From: Roseateles sp. YR242
GTDB taxonomy: Bacteria > Pseudomonadota > Gammaproteobacteria > Burkholderiales > Burkholderiaceae_C
Direction of reading: 5' to 3'
DNA: 64,000 nt
Assembly (NCBI RefSeq): GCF_900109745.1
Contig: NZ_FOAV01000002.1
Location: forward strand, 310,001 to 374,000
Of the stretch, positions 58,555 through 64,000 are shown in pieces. Under the pieces are notes generated by a model that had not been told where the DNA came from, did not search any database, and worked only from the letters and a program-made list of their open reading frames with translations. Every line of letters starts with the position of its first letter. Position 1 is the stretch's first letter. The position numbers and the translations under genes are program-made.

Positions 58555-59968
58555 CCCAACCCTCCTCTTTTTCAATCGCGGGCGCTCCGGCGGCCGCTGC
58601 GGCCACTGGTGCTTCCGCAGCCTTCAACGGCACACGCACTTCAACCCGTGTGCCCTGCCCCGGTGCCGGGCCGAAGCTCATCTCGCCTCCAGCCAGCACG
58701 GCGCGCTCTCGCATGTTTCGCAAGCCCGAAGCATCGGCCCGGACATGCCCGGGCCCGACGCCATCATCCTGGATACGCAGGCAGTAGAAACCGTCGTCCA
58801 GATGCGATTCAATCACCAGCTCCTGCGCGTTGGCATGGCGCAGCACATTGGTGGCGGCCTCCTGCAGCAGGCGGAACAACTGGTTGTGCTGCTCCGGCGT
58901 GAGGTCGTCATCCGAGGCCAGGTCGAGCATGACCGTCAGGCCCGCCTGCCGCTCCAGCCCTTGTGCGTAATGCTGCACGGCGGCGGCAAAGCCGAAGTCA
59001 TCCAGCAGCGGGGGCCGCAGGCTGGAGGCAATGCGGCGGGCCGCGCCAATCACATCGTCGGCAATGCCCAGCATCTCTTCGAGCATCGGCTCCTTCACGG
59101 GCGCCATCTTGCGGGTCAGCGAGATCACCAGCATCTTGCTGGCCGTGCCCAGTTGCCCCAGATGGTCATGCACCTCCCGCGCCAGCCGGCGGCGCTCGGT
59201 CTCCACGCTACGGTCCAGCTCCGCCGCAAAGCTCTGGATCCGGTCCAGAGCCTCCCGCAGGGCCTGCGTGCGCTGGTCCACCATCGATTCCAGCTGCGCA
59301 TGGCTGTCTCGCAGCGCCCGTTCCGCTTCGTCGCGCCGTTCCCGCTCCAGCCACAGGGCCGCCAGCGCCGCCGCCACCAACGCCCCGCCGACCAGCGGCA
59401 GCACCTGCGCCAATCGGGCCGTCTGCGCTTGCTGTTGGGCCACTTCCGTCTCGATGCCGTCAATGCGCTGTTGCTGCAGCGAATCCAGCCGGTCCAGCTC
59501 CCCGCGAATTTCATCCATCAATTGCTTGCCCGCCACCCAGGCCTGCACATTGCGAATCGCCGCCTCCCCCAGCTTCCAGCGACTGTCCACGTTCTGCGCC
59601 AATTGCACGCGTCGGTCTGCAATCAAGCGGTCCAGACGTGCAAACGCAGCCTCCTGGGGGTCACCAGAGGTTTGCAGGGCGACCTTGAGCTCGGTGTAGC
59701 GCGGGTCAAGTTCGCGCATCCCATGGTCGTAGGGTTCCAGGAAGCTTGCGTCCCCCGTGATGAGGAACCCGCGCTGACCGGTCTCGAGATCCACCAGCAA
59801 ATGATTGAGACGGCTGATCAGCACCTGCGTGCCCAACGCGTGGGCGCGCAGATTCTCCAGGCGCGTCAGCTCGCCCAGACTCCTGTACTCGCCGTAGGCC
59901 GTGGCCACGAAGGCGACGCAGCCGGCCAGCAGCAGGGCTGCAGCCACCGGGAAGCTCAGAAAACGCAT
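58535..59968 (-). CDS. NarX-like sensor histidine kinase with CHASE3 domain
   Basis: Sensor kinase of 477 aa partner to the overlapping NarL-like regulator. N-terminal helix (FPVAAALLLAGCVAFVATAYG), a CHASE3-type periplasmic domain (LETGQRGFLITGDASFLEPYD), second helix near 235, a coiled coil, then HisKA_3 with the phospho-His in RLAREVHDHLGQLG and an HATPase domain (NVLRHANAQELV, DDGVGPG, SGLRNMRERA). The ATG at 59968 is the likely start; an ATG at 60037 adds 23 residues. Ligand unknown. Confidence 0.93.
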   Translation of the reverse strand: MRFLSFPVAAALLLAGCVAFVATAYGEYRSLGELTRLENLRAHALGTQVLISRLNHLLVDLETGQRGFLITGDASFLEPYDHGMRELDPRYTELKVALQTSGDPQEAAFARLDRLIADRRVQLAQNVDSRWKLGEAAIRNVQAWVAGKQLMDEIRGELDRLDSLQQQRIDGIETEVAQQQAQTARLAQVLPLVGGALVAAALAALWLERERRDEAERALRDSHAQLESMVDQRTQALREALDRIQSFAAELDRSVETERRRLAREVHDHLGQLGTASKMLVISLTRKMAPVKEPMLEEMLGIADDVIGAARRIASSLRPPLLDDFGFAAAVQHYAQGLERQAGLTVMLDLASDDDLTPEQHNQLFRLLQEAATNVLRHANAQELVIESHLDDGFYCLRIQDDGVGPGHVRADASGLRNMRERAVLAGGEMSFGPAPGQGTRVEVRVPLKAAEAPVAAAAAGAPAIEKEEGWDEVSDR

Positions 59969-60091
59969 GCATCGTGGGGCATTACGGCCCTCTTTAACTA
60001 CCCCGCAGGCATTGGCCTTGTGCGACTGAATCGCCATGACATCGGCGCAATGCCCACCTGGCGTTAGAGGCCGCCCTCTGCGACAGCCTGT

Positions 60092-60135
60092 TACGCGTAC
60101 CCCAACGCTAGGGGTGCTTGCTCAGAAAAGCAAGC
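60092..60135. repeat. Palindrome cluster upstream of the sensor kinase gene
   Basis: TACGCGTA (60092-60099), ACCCC-N7-GGGGT (60099-60115) and GCTTGCT-N6-AGCAAGC (60116-60135) lie end to end, 55-95 bp upstream of the kinase start. They could be regulator sites; no T-tract makes any of them a clear terminator. Confidence 0.45.
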
Positions 60136-60217
60136 CCACACCCACATGGGCGTGCCTGAGAAGCGACGCCGGCCCTGCGCAGAACGCTGTCCGATAGGTC
60201 CCACCGGGAAGCGCTGC

Positions 60218-61366
60218 TCATTGCAGCGGGTGGGGGGCAAGTCTTGCATCGGGGTGACCCGCCTCGGTGGCCGGGCGCATGCCACGGCCCGCGACCTTGG
60301 TGTTCATGGGCGATTCCCAGCGCGACAGCAGCGCGCCATGCTGCGTCTGCCACGTCTGCAGCGGCCCGTCCTGCTCATTCAGCACCAGGCGCAGCCAGGC
60401 CACACTCAATGTGGCCGTTGCCGCTTTCACCTGGGGGTTGAGGGCTTCGCCCCCCGTGTTCAAGCGGTCGGTAAAGATGCTGTGCGAGCCGCCCTTGAAC
60501 ATGGCCAAGGCCTTGCGGGGTCCACCCGTGGCCTCAAACAGCTGCACGCGGTCCGAAGGGCCGGAGTAATAGCCCGGAATGCGGATCTCGTCCATGGTGG
60601 CACTAATGTGCAGCGTGGGCACGGTGATGCCGCCCACGATGGGGCCGGGATCGCCTTCGCCGTAAAACGGCGGCGCGGAGATGAGGATGGCGGCCCGGAT
60701 GCGCGGGTCATTCAGCACCATCTCGGCCTGCCCGGCCTGGAAACGCTCCGGCGCGCCGACGCGCGCACCGGCCAGCAGCAGGCTCGTATTGGCCCCATAG
60801 GAGTGGCCGGCCACGATGATCTGTCGGGTATTGAGCCGGGTCGCCAGCTCGCCGGTCAGAAGCTTGTCGAGCGCAAATTGCATATCCCGCACACGGTCGA
60901 TGGCTTCGCGAGGCTGGGCGGCCTGATTCAGCCGCCACATCAGGGCCACCGAATTGCTGGCGCCGAAGCCACCGGCCCAGAGGCGGCGGTCACTGCCGAC
61001 ATGCTGCACATGCAAGGCCACAAAGCCCTGCGAGGCCCAGTAGTGGCCCAGATAGCTGTAACCCCGGCGGGAGCCGCCCAGGCCATGGGAGAAGATGATG
61101 ACGGGCCAACCACCCGCGGGTGGTTCGGCCTGGGGGCCGGCGGGCCAATACACCCGCACCGGCACCGCGCGGTGGCGCTGGTCATCGCGCCAGTCGAGGT
61201 CCTGCCATTGGTGGCTGCCATCCTCGGCGGTCTCGATGCCGGGCACGGCGGGCTGGTCGGGTTCCAGGAGGCTGGGCACGGCAGGGCCGGCGCAAGCCGT
61301 CAGCACGGATGCCACCACCAGCGCCAGCAACACCACAGGTAGCGACCGGGTCAGGTCTTTCAGCAT
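60218..61366 (-). CDS. Lipoprotein alpha/beta hydrolase
   Basis: Predicted lipoprotein esterase/hydrolase of 382 aa. Lipobox-type signal VVASVLTAC, then an alpha/beta-hydrolase fold with the nucleophile elbow IVAGHSYGANTSLL, the oxyanion loop IIFSHGLGG, acidic residue in ISATMDEIRIPGY and His in KGGSHSIF. It resembles platelet-activating-factor acetylhydrolase-like and dienelactone-hydrolase-like families; substrate unknown. The ATG at 61366 has GGAG upstream. It stands between the GGDEF gene and the sensor kinase, same strand. Confidence 0.87.
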   Translation of the reverse strand: MLKDLTRSLPVVLLALVVASVLTACAGPAVPSLLEPDQPAVPGIETAEDGSHQWQDLDWRDDQRHRAVPVRVYWPAGPQAEPPAGGWPVIIFSHGLGGSRRGYSYLGHYWASQGFVALHVQHVGSDRRLWAGGFGASNSVALMWRLNQAAQPREAIDRVRDMQFALDKLLTGELATRLNTRQIIVAGHSYGANTSLLLAGARVGAPERFQAGQAEMVLNDPRIRAAILISAPPFYGEGDPGPIVGGITVPTLHISATMDEIRIPGYYSGPSDRVQLFEATGGPRKALAMFKGGSHSIFTDRLNTGGEALNPQVKAATATLSVAWLRLVLNEQDGPLQTWQTQHGALLSRWESPMNTKVAGRGMRPATEAGHPDARLAPHPLQ

Positions 61367-61393
61367 CGAGACTCCCTGTCGGCGGGAGCCGGC

Positions 61394-62428
61394 TCAGAAC
61401 AGTTCGACGTCGCTGAGATGGGTCGCTTCGGACATCTGGCCCTGAGCGATCAGCGTGGCGTGGCTCTGCACCTGGTTCCGGCCCGCGCCCTTGGCGTGAT
61501 AGACAGCCTTGTCAGCGCGCTCAAAAGCACCTGCGGGCGAATCACCTGCACGGATCTGCGTGAAGCCGATGCTCACCGTGATGCGGCCCACCTGCGGGAA
61601 TGCATAGTGCTCGGTGTTGTGACGGAAGCGTTCGAACGCCTGGGCCGCGTCCTCTTCGTTCTCGCAACGCATCAGCACCACGAACTCCTCGCCACCAAAG
61701 CGGTAGAGCAGGTCGTTGAAGCGGAAGGTGCTGCGCATCAGGCGCGAGAGCAGCAGCAGCACTTCGTCACCGATGAGGTGGCCGAAGCGATCGTTGATCG
61801 ACTTGAAGTGGTCAATGTCCAGCACACCCAGCCAATAGCGCGGATGCACTTCGGCCTGGCGACGTTCGTCCTGTGCGGCGGAGGCCCGCAGCGGCAGTTC
61901 GGAAACGGCCTTGAGGAAACTCTCGTCGAAGGTCTTGCGGTTGAGCAGGCCCGTGAGGGTGTCGCGCTCGCTGTAGTCCAGCAGACCCTGGAAGTTGTGA
62001 TAAATCCGCAGCACGCTGGTGACCAGGCGCTGGGAGGCCGGACGGGGCCGGCTGGCGGTGTGCAGTTCCAGCACACCGATCACGTCGCGTTCAGTGGCCA
62101 GCGGGAAGTAGGTCACCCACTGCGAACCTTCCCGGTCCTGGATGACGGCGCGTTCCTTCAAAGACTGAAGACGGCGCGGAACATCGTCCAGGCGGGGCAG
62201 CGTGTCGGGATCGACCCACAGCGAATCTGCCGTGGCGACGGTGTCCTCGACACGCAGGCGGGCCCGCGTGAGCCAGCGTTGCTGGCCGGGTTCGCCGACG
62301 CAACGGTAGATCGCCACCGAGGCGGGTGTTTCAAGCAGATCCCGCAGGGCCGTGACCAGAGTGACGTCCATGACGTCACGGTCACGAAATCCTGTGAGCT
62401 CGGCGAGATGATCAACGACCTGAGGCAT
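61394..62428 (-). CDS. Diguanylate cyclase (GGDEF domain)
   Basis: Cyclic di-GMP synthase of 344 aa. An N-terminal region of about 160 residues, GAF-like in layout (VALRDLLETPASVAIYRCVGEP, VTYFPLATERDVIGVLELHTA), precedes a GGDEF domain with substrate motif DHFKSINDRFGHLIGDEVL and active-site RFGGEEF. All catalytic residues of the domain are present. No inhibitory RxxD site is evident. It lies between the lipoprotein hydrolase and the CheA-like kinase, same strand. Confidence 0.93.
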   Translation of the reverse strand: MPQVVDHLAELTGFRDRDVMDVTLVTALRDLLETPASVAIYRCVGEPGQQRWLTRARLRVEDTVATADSLWVDPDTLPRLDDVPRRLQSLKERAVIQDREGSQWVTYFPLATERDVIGVLELHTASRPRPASQRLVTSVLRIYHNFQGLLDYSERDTLTGLLNRKTFDESFLKAVSELPLRASAAQDERRQAEVHPRYWLGVLDIDHFKSINDRFGHLIGDEVLLLLSRLMRSTFRFNDLLYRFGGEEFVVLMRCENEEDAAQAFERFRHNTEHYAFPQVGRITVSIGFTQIRAGDSPAGAFERADKAVYHAKGAGRNQVQSHATLIAQGQMSEATHLSDVELF

Positions 62429-62463
62429 GGCGCTGTTTCAATCCACGCCCATACGTCGGGCGT

Positions 62464-64000
62464 TTACGACACTACCGCCTGACCGGCGAGGTTCTGGGAA
62501 GTGTATCGAGCGATGAGGCCCAGAAGGTGCTCTTCGTCGTACGGCTTACCCAAATAGTCATCAACCCCCAATTGCTGCGCATAGTCGCGATGCTTTTGCG
62601 CGATACGGGAGGTGATCATGATGACCGGCAGGGCCCGCAGACGGCCGTCCGCACGCAGGTTGCGCACCAGGTCGAACCCGTCCATGCGTGGCATCTCGAT
62701 GTCGGAGAGCACCACGGCCGGCAGTTCATCACCTGCCAGGCGCTCCATCGCATCCAGACCGTCCTTGGCCAGCAGCACGCGGTAGCCTTCACGCTCCAGC
62801 ATGCGCTGCGTGACGCGGCGCACCGTGAGCGAATCGTCCACCACCATCACCAGCGGAGGCAGGGGCTCGCGAGGCGTCTCCACCACCACATGGGAGGCCG
62901 CCGCACTGTCATGCACGCGCTGTTGCGCAGCATGGCCGTAGCGGTTGGCCAGCGCCACCGGGTTGTAGATCAGCGCCACGTCACCGGAGGCCAGCAGGCT
63001 GATACCCGCCAGACCCGGCACCTGCATCAGCTGCGGGCCGAGGTTCTTGACCACGACTTCCTGGTTGCCCAGCACTTCGTCCACGTGCAGCGCCAGGCGC
63101 TGCTGCGCGCTGTGCACCAGCACCACGGGCAAGGTCTTGCCCTGGGCCAGGCCACGCTCGCTGTGGTGCATCAGCCCGCCCAGCCAGTAGAAGGGCAGTT
63201 GCTCGCCGGCCGCCGTGATGAAGCCATCCTGGTAGGCCTTTTCCACCTGCTCGGCGGTGAGGCGCTGCACGGAGAGCATCAGGCTGGCGGGGACCGCCAC
63301 CCGACGATCGCCATAGCGCAGCACCACCACCTGCGTCAGCGCCGTGGTGAGCGGAACGCGCAGCTCGAAGCTGGCGCCCTGCCCCGGCGTGGAGTCGGTG
63401 ATGACATAGCCACCCAGCGTGTTCACTTCGGAACGCACCACGTCCATGCCCACACCACGGCCGGCCATTTCGGTCAGCGATTCGGCGGTGGAGAAGCCCG
63501 GCTCATAGATCAGTTCCATGAGCTGCTTGTTGGTCAGCGTCTGGCCGGCCTGGATCAGGCCCTGGCTTTCACCACGGGCGCGGATGCGGTCCAGCGGGAG
63601 GCCTGCGCCGTCATCGCTAAAGCGCACCTGGATCTCGTTGCCTTCCTGGTGCAGGCTCAGCGTGATGCGGCCTGTGGGCGTCTTGCCAGCCGCTTCACGG
63701 GTGGCTGCCGGCTCAATGCCGTGCACCACGCTGTTGCGCAGCAAGTGCTCGAAGGCACCGGTCAGACGCTCCAGCACGGAACGGTCCAGTTCCACGCCAC
63801 CGCCACGGACTTCCAGCTGGGCCTGCTTGCCGCTTTCGCGGGCGGCCTGCCGCACCACGCGGTGCAGACGTTCGCCGAGGCTGCTGTCGAACTCCACCAT
63901 CCGCGTGCGCAGCAGGTCGTCCTGCAGTTCGCGCGTCAGACGGGATTGGCCCGCCAGTTCGTCTTCGCCAGCTGCCACGTTGCGTTGCAGGCCGCGTTGG
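62464..64000 (-). CDS. CheA-like hybrid histidine kinase/response regulator (partial, 5' end outside window)
   Basis: C-terminal part of a large chemosensory hybrid kinase; the frame remains open to the window end, so the Hpt domains and start are missing. Visible are part of a dimerisation region, a CheA-type HATPase (HLLRNSVVHGIEPAATR, FSDDGAGLPLDRIR, GRGVGMDVV), a CheW-like domain (TALTQVVVLRYGDRRVAVP) and a C-terminal receiver (MVVDDSLTVRRVTQRML, phospho-Asp in VLSDIEMPRMDG, KPYDEEHL). The layout is that of ChpA/PilL-type kinases controlling twitching or gliding. Confidence 0.92.
   Translation of the reverse strand, partial: QRGLQRNVAAGEDELAGQSRLTRELQDDLLRTRMVEFDSSLGERLHRVVRQAARESGKQAQLEVRGGGVELDRSVLERLTGAFEHLLRNSVVHGIEPAATREAAGKTPTGRITLSLHQEGNEIQVRFSDDGAGLPLDRIRARGESQGLIQAGQTLTNKQLMELIYEPGFSTAESLTEMAGRGVGMDVVRSEVNTLGGYVITDSTPGQGASFELRVPLTTALTQVVVLRYGDRRVAVPASLMLSVQRLTAEQVEKAYQDGFITAAGEQLPFYWLGGLMHHSERGLAQGKTLPVVLVHSAQQRLALHVDEVLGNQEVVVKNLGPQLMQVPGLAGISLLASGDVALIYNPVALANRYGHAAQQRVHDSAAASHVVVETPREPLPPLVMVVDDSLTVRRVTQRMLEREGYRVLLAKDGLDAMERLAGDELPAVVLSDIEMPRMDGFDLVRNLRADGRLRALPVIMITSRIAQKHRDYAQQLGVDDYLGKPYDEEHLLGLIARYTSQNLAGQAVVS

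Noticed and set aside
60116-60135. Hairpin GCTTGCT/AGCAAGC as terminator of the lipoprotein hydrolase gene
   Set aside because: No T-tract on either strand, so kept only as part of a palindrome cluster.

Overview
The window reads as chromosomal DNA of a high-GC betaproteobacterium, most likely a Burkholderiales member of the Roseateles/Mitsuaria/Rubrivivax type. This is inferred from the gene families and their order: a cytochrome aa3 oxidase assembly cluster with Cox11, the 38-aa small assembly protein, DUF2970 and a DUF2909 twin-TM protein; a yqgE-ruvX-pyrR-pyrB-pyrC' operon; and secB-gpsA next to grxC. Nearly every base is in a gene. I see no tRNA, rRNA, CRISPR array or insertion sequence.

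Layout. 0-4.1 kb (minus): end of a surface polysaccharide locus, with three enzymes for a 2,3-diacetamido-uronic acid sugar nucleotide (WbpB, WbpD, WbpE types) and a flippase. 4.3-13.1 kb: lysS with its terminator, a small secreted DUF4148 protein, an enoyl-CoA hydratase, DUF3108, an M61 peptidase, DUF3429, a DsbC-type isomerase and a UbiH-type monooxygenase. 13.2-14.4 kb: ychF. 14.4-22.7 kb: a ChrR-type stress module. An ECF sigma factor and its zinc-dependent ChrR anti-sigma are flanked by two minus-strand operons carrying two cyclopropane-fatty-acid-synthase-like methyltransferases, DUF1365, an FAD oxidoreductase, DUF2177, a DUF6134-like protein and DUF1295. Three promoters of the form GATCC-N18-TA sit exactly upstream of the three transcription units.

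22.8-30.5 kb: a large MASE1-CHASE-PAS sensor kinase, rpoH preceded by a perfect CIRCE operator, a MarR-GNAT fusion, an M14 peptidase and a Fic protein whose catalytic His is replaced by Gln. 30.7-40.0 kb: the cytochrome c oxidase structural and assembly genes (ctaC, ctaD, small protein, ctaG, DUF2970, ctaE, SURF1, ctaA, ctaB, SCO), all on the minus strand except a DUF2909 gene. 40.2-45.0 kb: a methyltransferase, comF, trmL, gpsA, secB, grxC and a rhodanese. 45.1-49.3 kb: chemoreceptor, PBP-like protein, porin, gpmA.

49.5-55.3 kb (minus): a PRPP-synthetase paralogue, plsC, an inactive-looking dihydroorotase, pyrB, pyrR, ruvX and yqgE, with three 87-bp tandem repeats between yqgE and ruvX. 55.3-64 kb: a photolyase, then signalling genes (REC plus degenerate GGDEF regulator, NarX/NarL-like pair, diguanylate cyclase, CheA-like hybrid kinase cut by the window end) and a lipoprotein alpha/beta hydrolase.

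The strongest candidate for a less-described system is the 14.4-22.7 kb sigma/ChrR lipid-modification module. Its regulator resembles the singlet-oxygen response of Rhodobacter, and its promoters can be read directly from the sequence, but the combined chemistry of the effector genes is not settled.
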